Assembly (NCBI RefSeq): GCF_019702925.1
Contig: NZ_AP024713.1
Span: 744,001-808,000 of the forward strand
Source: Campylobacter sp. 19-13652
GTDB taxonomy: Bacteria > Campylobacterota > Campylobacteria > Campylobacterales > Campylobacteraceae
Reading direction: 5' to 3'
Length of the DNA stretch: 64,000 nt
Part shown: one piece after another, positions 47,711 through 57,607 of the stretch
Layout of the letters: the number at the start of each line of letters is the position of its first letter
Numbering within the stretch: the first letter of the stretch is position 1
Position numbers and translations under genes: made by a program
The notes under the pieces: generated by a model
Told to the model about the DNA's origin: nothing
Databases searched by the model: none
What the model saw: only the letters and a program-made list of their open reading frames with translations

Positions 47711-49646
47711 CATTTTAATAGCTTGTGCGGTCGTGCTAGTTGGTGTGTTTGCCTATTACTATAATGAACTTCGCTTTGAGGCGCGCTCAATAGTGCAGGA
47801 TTATCACCCAAAGCTGGCTACACAGATACTCGATAGAAATGGCAAGCTTATAGCAAATATCTTTGATGAGGGTGGCAATCGATTATATGTCAAATACGAC
47901 GATATACCAGGGCGCGTCATAGAAGCTCTTGTAGCTATTGAGGATACTAGCTTTTTTGAGCATGGTGGTGTAAATTTAGAAGCCATTGTGCGTGCTGGCA
48001 TAAAAGACGTCATAGCGGGTAAGCTAGTTGAAGGCGCTTCTACGCTAACGCAACAGCTTGTTAAAAACCTAGTCTTAACCCGTGAGAAAAAATTTAGCAG
48101 AAAACTAAAAGAAATAATGCTATCTATTAAAATAGAAAGCGAGCTAAGCAAAGAGGAGATTATAGAACGATACTTAAATGAAATTTATTTTGGACATGGA
48201 TATTATGGTATTCGCACCGCTGCACAGGGATACTTTCACAAAAGCCTTGATGAGTTAAGCTTAAAAGAGATAGCTATGCTCGTGGGCTTACCAAAAGCTC
48301 CTAGTGATTACGATCCCACACGTCATAAAGATGCTAGTCTTGGACGCGCAAACCGTGTGCTAGAGCGTATGTATAGTCTTGGCTGGATAAATGATGATGA
48401 GTATAAAATCTCCACCCAGCAAGACCCGATTGTTTATAATGACACACTTACTTTAAATGCCGCTCCTTACGTGGTTGATGAGGTACTAAAGGAGATGGTG
48501 CGAAGATATGGCTATGAGGATATTAGAACAGGTGGATATATTATACGTACTAGCATTGATTTAGAGGTGCAAAATATGGCTCGCGAAAGCTTGCGCTGGG
48601 GATATAATGAAATTTTAAAGCGCAACACAAGAGCAAATCGTGAGCTATTAAATGGGGCTATGGTAGTTACTAGGCCTCAAACTGGCGAGGTTTTAGCGCT
48701 TGTTGGTGGAGTGGATTATGAAAAAAGTAGCTATAATCGCGCCACAATGTCTCAGCGTCAGCCAGGATCTGCTTTTAAGCCATTTATCTATCAAATAGCC
48801 CTTGATAGCGGATATTCTCTAGTTAGCCAGCTTGATGACGTGCCAGTAAGCTATGACTCAGGCGACGGCAAGGTCTACACTCCTAAAAATTATAGTGGCG
48901 GTTTTAGTGGTAAAATAAGTCTAGAGGACGCACTGGTATTTTCTAGAAATTTACCGACTGTAAATATGACAAACGCGCTTGGCATAGAAAATGTCGCAAG
49001 CGACCTTGAGAGTTTTGGGTTTAAAAATATCCCAGCTGTTTTGTCGGTATCTCTTGGAAGTTTTGGAATTTCCGTTATCGACCTAGCTAAGATGTATTCT
49101 ATGTTTGCAAATGAAGGGCGTATAATAGTGCCAAATTTAATCCACTCCATAGAGGCTTCAAATGGCTCAGTCATAGCCACATCAAGCCCAGATATTTACG
49201 AGGCCGACCTGCCTGAGCAGTCATTTTTAATGATAAGTATTCTTCAAGATGTGGTAAAGCGCGGAACTGGAAAGGCAGCACGTGTACCTGGCATAGAAGT
49301 AGCAGGAAAGACTGGAACGAGTAATAATAGCGTAGATGCGTGGTTTTGCGGATTTACTCCCGATACAGAGGTTATTATATGGTACGGAAATGATGATAAT
49401 AGCCCCATGAGAAAGGTAGAGACTGGTGGGCGTACCGCAGCCCCTGTTTTTGCTGATTTTATGAAAAAGTATCTAGCTCGCTATCCTGATATAAGGCGTG
49501 AGTTTATCCGTCCAGAGGGGGTTTACGTGGGTAAATATGACGGTAAAGAGGTATTTTACACAGATCTTTCTCGCCTTCCAGCTCAGCAAAAATCTGTAAG
49601 TGATGAGATAGAGCAGGAAAATAACGAAAATGGCTTGATATTTTAA
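47694..49646 (+). CDS. mrcA: Class A penicillin-binding protein (1A type)
   Basis: The 650-residue protein has a short cytoplasmic start and one membrane anchor (LFNILIACAVVLVGVFAYYY). The glycosyltransferase domain contains EDTSFFEHGGVNLEAIVRA with catalytic Glu and STLTQQLVKNLVL. The transpeptidase domain has RQPGSAFKPFIYQIALD (SxxK), a later SRNLPT-type SxN and GKTGTSNNSVDAWF. It builds and cross-links peptidoglycan in the periplasm. C. jejuni annotations call the equivalent gene pbpA. It is followed by a two-component system 10 bases on. Confidence 0.95.
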   Translation: MKILFNILIACAVVLVGVFAYYYNELRFEARSIVQDYHPKLATQILDRNGKLIANIFDEGGNRLYVKYDDIPGRVIEALVAIEDTSFFEHGGVNLEAIVRAGIKDVIAGKLVEGASTLTQQLVKNLVLTREKKFSRKLKEIMLSIKIESELSKEEIIERYLNEIYFGHGYYGIRTAAQGYFHKSLDELSLKEIAMLVGLPKAPSDYDPTRHKDASLGRANRVLERMYSLGWINDDEYKISTQQDPIVYNDTLTLNAAPYVVDEVLKEMVRRYGYEDIRTGGYIIRTSIDLEVQNMARESLRWGYNEILKRNTRANRELLNGAMVVTRPQTGEVLALVGGVDYEKSSYNRATMSQRQPGSAFKPFIYQIALDSGYSLVSQLDDVPVSYDSGDGKVYTPKNYSGGFSGKISLEDALVFSRNLPTVNMTNALGIENVASDLESFGFKNIPAVLSVSLGSFGISVIDLAKMYSMFANEGRIIVPNLIHSIEASNGSVIATSSPDIYEADLPEQSFLMISILQDVVKRGTGKAARVPGIEVAGKTGTSNNSVDAWFCGFTPDTEVIIWYGNDDNSPMRKVETGGRTAAPVFADFMKKYLARYPDIRREFIRPEGVYVGKYDGKEVFYTDLSRLPAQQKSVSDEIEQENNENGLIF

Positions 49647-49655
49647 GGTTTTAAT

Positions 49656-50327
49656 ATGAAAAAAATACTCATGATAGAAGACGATGCGGAGCTGGCTGAA
49701 ATTTTAAGCGAGTTTTTAGAAGCTCATGATATGAGTGTAACAGTAGCGCAAGATCCATATATCGGTATTTCTACTCTAAATTTAAATAGCTTTGATCTTG
49801 TGATATTAGATCTTACTTTGCCTGGGATTGATGGGCTTGAGGTGTGCAAGCAAATAAGGGCAAGGCATAATGTGCCTATTATGATTTCAAGTGCAAGGCA
49901 TGATATTACAGATAAGGTAAATGCGCTTGAAAATGGCGCAGATGATTATCTACCAAAGCCTTATGACCCAGAGGAGCTGCTAGCACGTATACGCTCGCAC
50001 CTTAGGCGAGTAGGCGCGCAGACGCAAAAAGACGAACACCATAAAGATATAATCTTAAATGAACATGAAAGAAACATCTACTACAAGGGCGTGGTTTTAA
50101 ATTTAACCGCAGCCGAATATGACATACTACGCTATCTTATAAATAAAAATGGTGGCGTAGTAAGCAGAGAGGAGCTAATCTATAACTGTGATAGTATAAG
50201 CGAGGATAGCACTAGCAAGAGCATAGACGTGATGATAGGGCGCATTAGGGTAAAGCTTGGCGAAAATCCAAAGGAGCCACATTACATACATGCAGTACGT
50301 GGTGTGGGATATAGGCTATCGCAGTGA
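49656..50327 (+). CDS. OmpR-family response regulator
   Basis: The 223-residue protein has a receiver domain with acidic residues EDD at 8-10, phospho-acceptor Asp52 in LVILDLTLPGID and the conserved Lys in YLPKPYDPEELL. A winged-helix DNA-binding domain (about residues 130-222) follows with LTAAEYDILRYLINKNGGVV and the usual GVGYRL end. It resembles the ArsR (Helicobacter) and CprR (Campylobacter) type. It is translationally coupled to the histidine kinase, and the penicillin-binding protein lies directly upstream, so envelope-related regulation is plausible. Confidence 0.9.
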   Translation: MKKILMIEDDAELAEILSEFLEAHDMSVTVAQDPYIGISTLNLNSFDLVILDLTLPGIDGLEVCKQIRARHNVPIMISSARHDITDKVNALENGADDYLPKPYDPEELLARIRSHLRRVGAQTQKDEHHKDIILNEHERNIYYKGVVLNLTAAEYDILRYLINKNGGVVSREELIYNCDSISEDSTSKSIDVMIGRIRVKLGENPKEPHYIHAVRGVGYRLSQ

Positions 50328-51574
50328 TGCCACGCTCGTCTATTTTTATAGCCATTACCTTTATATTTTTACTAGCCCTTACTAGCATAGGGCTTGCGTT
50401 TTTGTGGCTTATGGACTATGATAGGCAAAATTACACAAGAGAGCTAAATAATAGATACTCAAACGTAGCGCGAGCCCATCTTTTTTATATGAGTGGGATT
50501 ATAGATAAAGATCAGTTTGCAAGGCAAATTGAGAGTATAAATATGCCAGATGTAAGCAGTGCAGAACTTCGTGAAAAGGTGCTAAAAGATGGCGAGGTTA
50601 TAGACGAAATAAGCGCTGACATAGGCTCAAGTGCCATAATAGAGTATAAAAAACGTCACTATCTCAAGATAAATCATCTTGATGAGATGAAGCTTTTAGC
50701 TGATAGGGATTATCAGCCATATAGGTACTATGTGATAAAGGCGATTTTTGCGATAGTTGCAATTGTGCTTTTAAGCGCTTATATTTTTGTTATTTATAAG
50801 ATAAAGCCTCTTCGTAGACTAAAAAGGCAGATTGATAAATTTGCCAGTGGGGATTTGGCTAATATAGAAAACGTAAGCGCTGGGAATGATGAGATAAGCG
50901 AAGTTTCGCAAGCTTTTTACAATGCCATAAGTGAGATAAAAATTCTAAATAGCTCAAGGCAGCTTTTTTTAAGAAATATAATGCACGAGCTAAAAACACC
51001 CATCACAAAAGGGCTAATAACTGCTCAAATGATACCAGAGGGTAAGCATAGACAGAGGCTTATAAGCCTCTTTCATCGTCTTGAGGGGCTTATAAATGAG
51101 CTAGCCGCAGTCGAGCAGACTACCTCAAATGTGGGGCTTGGGGCTAGGGCTATGTGTAAAGTGCAGGATATAGTCGATGAGGCTATTGATATGGCTCTTG
51201 TTTCGCGAGAGCAAGTGGTGGTTATAATAGACGATGATGCGCCTATTGAGGTGGATTTTAGGCTATTTTCAACAGCTGTAAAAAATATGATAGATAATGG
51301 CATAAAATATAGCGATAATAAAAAAGTAAAGCTTATAATAAGTACTGATGAGATTGCCTTTTTTAGCAAAGGCGAGGGGCTTAGTGGCGAGCTAGGGCTT
51401 TATACCCAGCCTTTTATTAAAGGCGAAAACTCAAAAGATAGCTTTGGTCTTGGGCTTTATATAGTAAATTCTATCTTAAAATCACACAGCTTAAACCTAG
51501 AATACGAGTATATACAGGGCGTTAATGTTTTTAAATTTAAAAATCTAAAATCCATAAGACAAAACGGCGCGTGA
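50327..51574 (+). CDS. Sensor histidine kinase
   Basis: ATG 50327 overlaps the response regulator stop by one base; the in-frame GTG 50324 is an alternative. The protein (415 residues) has a first membrane helix (IFIAITFIFLLALTSIGLAF), a periplasmic sensor of about 100 residues and a second helix (VIKAIFAIVAIVLLSAYIFV). A HAMP-like linker follows, then a phospho-acceptor His near residue 220 in FLRNIMHELKTPITKGLI and a C-terminal ATPase lid with DNGIKYSDNK and FGLGLYIV. Layout matches ArsS/CprS-type kinases of this group. Confidence 0.9.
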   Translation: MPRSSIFIAITFIFLLALTSIGLAFLWLMDYDRQNYTRELNNRYSNVARAHLFYMSGIIDKDQFARQIESINMPDVSSAELREKVLKDGEVIDEISADIGSSAIIEYKKRHYLKINHLDEMKLLADRDYQPYRYYVIKAIFAIVAIVLLSAYIFVIYKIKPLRRLKRQIDKFASGDLANIENVSAGNDEISEVSQAFYNAISEIKILNSSRQLFLRNIMHELKTPITKGLITAQMIPEGKHRQRLISLFHRLEGLINELAAVEQTTSNVGLGARAMCKVQDIVDEAIDMALVSREQVVVIIDDDAPIEVDFRLFSTAVKNMIDNGIKYSDNKKVKLIISTDEIAFFSKGEGLSGELGLYTQPFIKGENSKDSFGLGLYIVNSILKSHSLNLEYEYIQGVNVFKFKNLKSIRQNGA

Positions 51575-51684
51575 GTAAATTTTACATACTTTTTAGTTTA
51601 AATTTCATCTATTTTTCATTATTTAAATTGCTTTAATAAATATTCAAATATAATTTTTGAAATTTTAATTTAAGGGGATTTATT

Positions 51685-53082
51685 ATGGAATTTCGTATAG
51701 AAAAAGACACTATGGGACAGATGAATGTGCCAAATGAAAAGTACTGGGGTGCACAAACGCAAAGAAGCTTTGAAAATTTCCCTATCGGCACTGAGCGTAT
51801 GCCAAGCGAAGTAATCGCCGCTTTTGCCTATTTAAAAAAGGCATGCGCTATCGTAAATAACGAGCTAGGCAGGCTTGATGATGATAAAACTAAGGCTATT
51901 TGTGAGGCGTGCGATGAGATTTTGGCGGACAAACTTGAGGGTAATTTTCCGCTTGTAGTGTGGCAAACTGGCTCTGGCACGCAGTCAAATATGAATATAA
52001 ACGAGGTCGTGGCAAATAGGGCTAGCGAGATAATGGGGAGTGATTTTCGCGTTAAAAAGCTGGTGCATCCAAACGATGATGTAAATAAAGGTCAAAGTAG
52101 TAACGACACCTATCCTACGGCTATGAGAGTGGCTTTTGTGCTTGAGATACAAGCGCGCCTGCTACCAGCCATTACAAAGCTTAGAACTACCTTAGAGGCA
52201 AAGGCTGATGAGTTTAAAGAGGTCATCAAAATAGGGCGCACCCACCTGCAAGACGCCACTCCGCTAAGCCTTGGGCAGGAGATAAGTGGCTGGGCGCACA
52301 TGCTAGCTAAAAGCGAGGAGCAGGTAAAAGACAGCCTAAAATATCTCTGCGAGCTAGCCATAGGCGGCACGGCTGTGGGTACTGGGCTAAATAGCCATCC
52401 TGATTTTTCGCCTATGGTGAGTGCGGTGCTAAATAAAATTACTAATGTAAAGGCTAAATTTATAAGCCACCCAAATAAATTCCACGGTCTAACAAGCCAC
52501 GATGGCGAGGTCTTTGCAAGTGGTGCGCTAAATGCACTGGCGGCAAATTTAATGAAAATAGCAAACGACGTTAGATGGCTTGCATCTGGGCCACGCAGTG
52601 GGCTAGGCGAGATAATAATCCCTGAAAACGAACCAGGCAGCTCCATAATGCCAGGCAAAGTAAATCCAACTCAGTGCGAGGCGATGACTATGGTTGCGGT
52701 GCAAGTAATGGCAAACCACGTCGCTGTAAGTATGGGCGCAAGTCAGGGCAACTTTGAGCTAAACGTCTTTAAGCCCGTGATTGCTTATAACCTACTTCAG
52801 TCAATCCGCCTGCTTTCAGATACCATGAACGCCTTTAACGACCGTTGCGCCGTGGGGATTGAGCCAAATCTAGCCACGATTGAGGCGCACCTTAAAAACT
52901 CGCTTATGCTTGTAACCGCTCTAAATCCGTACATAGGCTACGAAAACGCCGCAAAAATCGCAAAAACTGCCTACAAAAACGGCACAACTTTGCGTGAGGA
53001 GGCGATAAATTTAGGGCTTTTAAGTGGGGAGGATTTTGATAAATATGTCCGCGCTGAGGATATGATTGCGCCTAAAAAATAG
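51685..53082 (+). CDS. fumC: Fumarate hydratase class II
   Basis: The 465-residue enzyme starts [20 protein letters not shown]. It has the substrate-binding [20 protein letters not shown], the [20 protein letters not shown] loop, and the fumarase/aspartase superfamily signature [16 protein letters not shown] near residue 320. The GTRTHL-type [16 protein letters not shown] separates fumarase from aspartase. It interconverts fumarate and malate in the TCA cycle. The ribosome site AAGGGGATTT is good. It stands as a single gene followed by a strong terminator. Confidence 0.93.
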   Translation: MEFRIEKDTMGQMNVPNEKYWGAQTQRSFENFPIGTERMPSEVIAAFAYLKKACAIVNNELGRLDDDKTKAICEACDEILADKLEGNFPLVVWQTGSGTQSNMNINEVVANRASEIMGSDFRVKKLVHPNDDVNKGQSSNDTYPTAMRVAFVLEIQARLLPAITKLRTTLEAKADEFKEVIKIGRTHLQDATPLSLGQEISGWAHMLAKSEEQVKDSLKYLCELAIGGTAVGTGLNSHPDFSPMVSAVLNKITNVKAKFISHPNKFHGLTSHDGEVFASGALNALAANLMKIANDVRWLASGPRSGLGEIIIPENEPGSSIMPGKVNPTQCEAMTMVAVQVMANHVAVSMGASQGNFELNVFKPVIAYNLLQSIRLLSDTMNAFNDRCAVGIEPNLATIEAHLKNSLMLVTALNPYIGYENAAKIAKTAYKNGTTLREEAINLGLLSGEDFDKYVRAEDMIAPKK

Positions 53083-53109
53083 CTTGAAATTTATGCGCTA
53101 ACGCACTTT

Positions 53110-53164
53110 GTGCGGTTGCTTTGCACCATTTTTGCGAGTGCTTTTTACAACCGCACACTTTTTT
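53110..53164 (+). terminator. Intrinsic terminator of fumC
   Basis: GTGCGGTTG (53110-53118) pairs perfectly with CAACCGCAC (53148-53156), and a T tract follows at 53159-53164. The loop contains a further small GCAC / GTGC stem. It lies 28 bases after the fumC stop. Confidence 0.75.
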
Positions 53165-53278
53165 GTGCAAGGTTGACTTTTTGAGGCATCCTCAGCTAAG
53201 TTATCCACTTGTATGGGGCAAATTTGCTCTTACTTGCTATAATTTTTTAGCCTTTTATTCTCAATTTAGTAGATAAAA

Positions 53279-54130
53279 TGATAATTTTCACGTTTGCTAT
53301 GTGGCTAGCCTTTGCTATGTTTTAGCGGTAGATTCACGTCTTAGATTTTTGTCCTACCTTACCATTTTCGCTACTAGCATATTCTTTTTGTAGGCTCAGT
53401 TATGCTGGTGGTGGGCATTATTTTAAGCGGCAATAGCCTGCTTATTTTGCGAGCTGATTTTGTAAATTTAGCATTTTACACTTTGTTTGACGGCTTGCTT
53501 GAGGTTTTGCGATTATCTTGTTTTTTGTGCTTTTTCTTAAAATTAAAGTAGCGCAAATTGCGATTTCGCCCATATTTGGATAGCTTTTGGCTAGTTCTAT
53601 AATTGACAGCTTCGGACTTTTTTAAACCTAGCCAAAAGCCCCAGCTATCTTTAACCTATTTTTGGCTAGGCGTGGTCTTTGCTGGCGTATTTGTGGCGCT
53701 TTTAATCCAGCCAACAAAAAGTGCAGGCTAGCCTTTTGCTATATCGGCTCTTGGCTATTTTAAGAGTACAGTAACCACAGCTTAAACAGCAGTAAATAGC
53801 GAGCTTAGAGGCTTGGTTTATTTTTGTGCTGTTTTTATATGGCTTTTTTCTGCTTTTTAGTTACGTTTTGTTTTTAAAAATGGGCTTGACATGATAAAAT
53901 ACCCTTGACAAAGACGTCGCTTTATTGATATGGCTTAGCGGCTTGCTTGGGGGGGGTGCTTTACGTCTTTGGCGTGGCTTATTTACCGTCCATTTTTGGT
54001 AGTTCAGTACTGGTAATTTTCATGCTTTTGGGGCAAATTTTAGCGGTGTAGTGATTGATGGTTTCGAGCTTTTAGGAGCTTGGAAAAAGCCTGTATTTTA
54101 TGGTTGGAGGCGCTAATTTTTGGTGTTTGT
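53279..54130 (+). pseudogene. Decayed DMT-type (YdcZ/DUF606-like) membrane transporter
   Basis: The stretch has no intact frame but pieces in different frames read as membrane helices. They include VGSVMLVVGIILSGNSLL, a LGVVFAGVFVALLIQPT segment and, near the end, WLSGLLG followed after a shift by GVLYVFGVAYLPSIF, VIFMLLGQILAV and VIDGFELLG. This order (helix, GQILA, IDxFxLLG) is characteristic of YdcZ-type DMT permeases. Many stops and shifts break it, including one at a run of eight G at 53949-53956. Two copies of the domain may have been fused, since the pseudogene is about 850 bp long. Confidence 0.65.
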
Positions 54131-54214
54131 TTAGTAAAAATTTAAATTTAAAGCCCTTTGCAAAGTTATTTTAGCTATAATGGCATTCATTTTAACTAAA
54201 TTTAAGGGAGATAT

Positions 54215-56287
54215 ATGCAGCAAACCACAGAAAATGAAGAATTTGTCGAGGTTAAAACAAGGGAGATAAATACCCCATTTTATGCGTATTTTGTTGCGGC
54301 TGTTTGCTTTGCTTGGTCTTTGTTTCAGCTTTATATAGCCTATTTTCCGCTTAATACAACTATCGCTCGCTCCATTCACCTGGCCTTTGCGATAGCTATA
54401 ATTTTTAGCATTTATCCATTTAGTTATCATAAAGCAGCCCATAGCAAGCTTCCGCTTTATGATATATTTTTAGGTGTCGTGGGCGTGATTTGCGTGCTTT
54501 ATCCTGCCTATGAGTTTTATGCGCTTGCAGAGCGTCCTGGGGCGTATACACACACAGATATTGTGGTGGCTTGCGTGGCGGTTTTAATCGTGATTGAAGC
54601 AGGACGCAGAGTGATTGGCCCTGCGCTTGGGATTATTTGTGCGCTATTTTTGGTGTATGATTATTTTGGTCGCTATATGCCAGATATCATTGCTCACAGG
54701 GGCGCTAGTGTTGAAAAGCTAGCAGGGCATATGTTTTTAACGACAGAGGGAATTTTTGGTGTACCGCTTGGCGTTAGCGTGAGCTTTATTTATCTTTTTG
54801 TGCTTTTTGGCTCACTTCTTGAGCGTGCTGGGGCTGGGCAGTATTTTATAAATTTAGCCTTTAGCCTGCTTGGGCGATTTCGCGGTGGTCCAGCAAAGGC
54901 TAGCGTCATAGCTAGCGGTCTAACTGGTATGGTAAGCGGCTCAAGCACCGCAAACGTCGTAACGGTGGGTACTTTTACGATACCGCTAATGAAAAAGGCT
55001 GGTCTTGGCAGCGTTAAGGCTGGAGCTATCGAGGTCGCTGCTGGGGTAAATGGGCAGCTCATGCCACCTATTATGGGCGCAGCTGCTTTTATCATTGCTG
55101 AGTTTTTGGGTATGAGCTACACAGACGTGATGACAGCGGCCATCATACCAGCCTTTGCCTGCTATATTTCGCTCTTTTTTATCGTGCATTTAGAAGCTTG
55201 CAAACTTGGCTTAAAGGGTGTAAACAGCAGCGAATATCAATCTAGGATAAGGATTTTCTTAAGCGGAATTCATTACATTACGCCTATTTTGGTGTTGCTT
55301 TATACCCTTTTAATAGCTAAAGAATCCGCTATTGCAGCAGCATTTAACGCTATTAGCTTTTTATTTTTGATTATGATTTTCCAAGAGCCAGTTAAAAAGC
55401 TAGCCGCAGGGCAGCCTGTTACTCGTGCAGATGTGCTTGTGGGTTTTAGCGATATATTTTACTCTATGATAGCCGCAGCAAAATCAATGGCGACGATAGC
55501 CGCAGCTACGGCACTAGCTGGCATAATCGTAGGCTCAATCAGCCTAACAGGACTTGGTGCGGTTCTTAGTGATTTGGTTGAATACCTAGCTGGGGATAAT
55601 ATCTTGCTTATTCTTTTATTAACTGCGCTTATGTCGCTTATTTTGGGTGTTGGGCTACCAACTACGGCAAATTATATTGTCGTATCAAGTCTAGTTGCAC
55701 CTGTTATTTTAATGCTAGCTGGCAAAAATGACCTCATAGTCCCAGCCATAGCCGTGCATCTTTTTGTCTTTTATTTTGGAATTTTAGCTGATGACACGCC
55801 TCCAGTTGGCATAGCTGCATATGCCGCTGCTGGCATAGCAAAGGCAAATCCCGTAACTGTAGGCTTACAAGGCTTTTTTTATGATTTGCGTACCGCGATT
55901 TTGCCGTTTGCATTTTTCTTTAATAATAAACTCATGCTAATTGAAAGTGTAGGCGACCCAAGTGATGCTAGAAGTATAATATGGATGAGTGATGCTTTTG
56001 AGATAGCTTTTGTCTTTGCGATGACTATTGTAGGTATGTTTGCCTTTAGCTCGGCGCTTCAGGGCTATTTTGTAGGCAGGGTAAATTTAATTGAGAGGCT
56101 TTTATTGCTGCTTGTAGTGCCTTTTGCCCTGGTGCCAAATGTCCTAGCTAGATACGGCATTGTGCCAAATGAGTGGGTGGGCTATACGATAGGTGCGGTT
56201 TTATATGGACTGCTTTTTGCGTTTAGCTGGGTGCAAAACTCACGTCAAAAACGCATAGTGTCATCCAAAAATGCGCAAGGTGCATAG
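54215..56287 (+). CDS. Fused TRAP transporter permease (DctQ-DctM type)
   Basis: The 690-residue protein has about 17 hydrophobic helices. The first four resemble the small DctQ subunit. The large DctM part begins near residue 125 (VACVAVLIVIEAGRRVIGPA, then GIICALFLVYDYFGRYMPD) and carries VSGSSTANVVTVGTFTIPLM and GVNGQLMPPIMGAAAFI, hallmark motifs of 4TM/12TM fused TRAP permeases. Such fusions usually partner with a TAXI-type binding protein. No such gene is near, so its solute receptor must be elsewhere. It is followed two bases later by brnQ. Substrate unknown, likely a carboxylate. Confidence 0.92.
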   Translation: MQQTTENEEFVEVKTREINTPFYAYFVAAVCFAWSLFQLYIAYFPLNTTIARSIHLAFAIAIIFSIYPFSYHKAAHSKLPLYDIFLGVVGVICVLYPAYEFYALAERPGAYTHTDIVVACVAVLIVIEAGRRVIGPALGIICALFLVYDYFGRYMPDIIAHRGASVEKLAGHMFLTTEGIFGVPLGVSVSFIYLFVLFGSLLERAGAGQYFINLAFSLLGRFRGGPAKASVIASGLTGMVSGSSTANVVTVGTFTIPLMKKAGLGSVKAGAIEVAAGVNGQLMPPIMGAAAFIIAEFLGMSYTDVMTAAIIPAFACYISLFFIVHLEACKLGLKGVNSSEYQSRIRIFLSGIHYITPILVLLYTLLIAKESAIAAAFNAISFLFLIMIFQEPVKKLAAGQPVTRADVLVGFSDIFYSMIAAAKSMATIAAATALAGIIVGSISLTGLGAVLSDLVEYLAGDNILLILLLTALMSLILGVGLPTTANYIVVSSLVAPVILMLAGKNDLIVPAIAVHLFVFYFGILADDTPPVGIAAYAAAGIAKANPVTVGLQGFFYDLRTAILPFAFFFNNKLMLIESVGDPSDARSIIWMSDAFEIAFVFAMTIVGMFAFSSALQGYFVGRVNLIERLLLLLVVPFALVPNVLARYGIVPNEWVGYTIGAVLYGLLFAFSWVQNSRQKRIVSSKNAQGA

Positions 56288-56289
56288 CG

Positions 56290-57606
56290 ATGAATGCTTT
56301 AAGTAAAAGGCAGTTTTTTACGCTTTCCCTTACGCTTTTTTCGCTCTTTTTTGGGGCTGGGAATTTTATATTTCCGCCCGTTGTGGGGGCAAATTCTGGT
56401 GAGAATTTTTTCGTTGGGATTATGTTTTTTTCTCTTGCGGCTGTGGCTTTGCCAGTGCTTGGCGTAGCAGCAGTAGCAAAAGCAGGTAGCCTAAGGGAGC
56501 TAGCTAGCCGCGTGGACAGCGTTACAGGGCTTATTTTTTGCACCGCAGCCTATGTCGCACTTGGTCCACTGCTTGCTATTCCTAGGGCTGGAAGTATGCC
56601 TTTTGAGATAGGGCTAGCTCCACTTTTACCAGCCGCTAGCGATAAACAGAGCCTACTTTTAATCTACTGCGCCGCTTATTTTGTTTTTAATGCTTATGCT
56701 TGCCTAAATCAAAGTAGGCTTTTAAATTTAATAGGCAGGTATCTAACCCCAGTCTTGCTTGCGCTTATAGTGCTGCTTTTTTTCTTTGGATTTAGCTCTA
56801 CGCACGCTCACGGATTAGGTTCTGCTAAGGGCGGTTATGCCACTTCAGCGGCGGCTACTGGCTTTGTAGATGGGTATCAGACTATGGACGCGCTTGCTGC
56901 TTTGATTTTTGCCTCACTTATCGCTGATGTTCTGCGAAAAATGGGCGTAAGTAAAAAAGGCGAACTAGCTAGCCTTAGTATTAGGGCTGGGCTTTTTGCT
57001 GGGGTGGTGCTGGCTGCGGTTTACGTTATGCTTGGTCTTTTGGGGGCTATGGTGCGCCCTAGCGAGGATTTAAACCCAGCTGCGCTTTTAAGCTTTATTT
57101 CTACTTCTAGCTTTGGATTTGGTGGGCAGATTGTGCTTGGCATTAGCTTTTTACTGGCTTGCTTTGGTACTACTGTGGGGCTTACTAGCGCGGTTTCTGA
57201 GTTTTTTAAGGGGCTTTTTCCGCGCCTTAGCTACTCTATGTGGGTGTGTGTATTTAGCGTACTTGGTGCTATTATGGCGTCAAATGGGCTGGATAAAATT
57301 TTATCCATTTCTGTGCCTATTTTGGTTGCTCTTTATCCAGTGGCCACCACTCTCATACTGCTATCTTTAATAGACGAGCTAATAGATGCTAGTGCTTTGG
57401 TTTATAAATTTTGTGTGTACGTGGCTGGCGTGATAGGTCTAGCTAGCGGGCTACGTGCGGCTGGCGTTAGCCTTGGTGTAGTTGATGGCTGGCTTGATGG
57501 TTTGCCATTTTATGAGAGTATGCTAGGCTGGATAGTGCCTGTGGCGGTGGCCTTTGGGGCTAGCTATGTGCTGCATATTATTTTGGCTAAGAATGTGAGA
57601 TACTAA
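56290..57606 (+). CDS. brnQ: Branched-chain amino acid transporter (LIVCS family)
   Basis: The 438-residue protein has about 12 membrane helices and begins with SKRQFFTLSLTLFSLFFGAG followed by NFIFPPVVG, a signature of BrnQ. YVALGPLLAIPRAGSMPFEI is another conserved segment. It imports Leu, Ile and Val by cation symport. It follows the TRAP permease and precedes panB by one base, and panB uses a Val-pathway intermediate, so a metabolic link through branched-chain supply is plausible. Confidence 0.93.
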   Translation: MNALSKRQFFTLSLTLFSLFFGAGNFIFPPVVGANSGENFFVGIMFFSLAAVALPVLGVAAVAKAGSLRELASRVDSVTGLIFCTAAYVALGPLLAIPRAGSMPFEIGLAPLLPAASDKQSLLLIYCAAYFVFNAYACLNQSRLLNLIGRYLTPVLLALIVLLFFFGFSSTHAHGLGSAKGGYATSAAATGFVDGYQTMDALAALIFASLIADVLRKMGVSKKGELASLSIRAGLFAGVVLAAVYVMLGLLGAMVRPSEDLNPAALLSFISTSSFGFGGQIVLGISFLLACFGTTVGLTSAVSEFFKGLFPRLSYSMWVCVFSVLGAIMASNGLDKILSISVPILVALYPVATTLILLSLIDELIDASALVYKFCVYVAGVIGLASGLRAAGVSLGVVDGWLDGLPFYESMLGWIVPVAVAFGASYVLHIILAKNVRY

Positions 57607-57607
57607 G

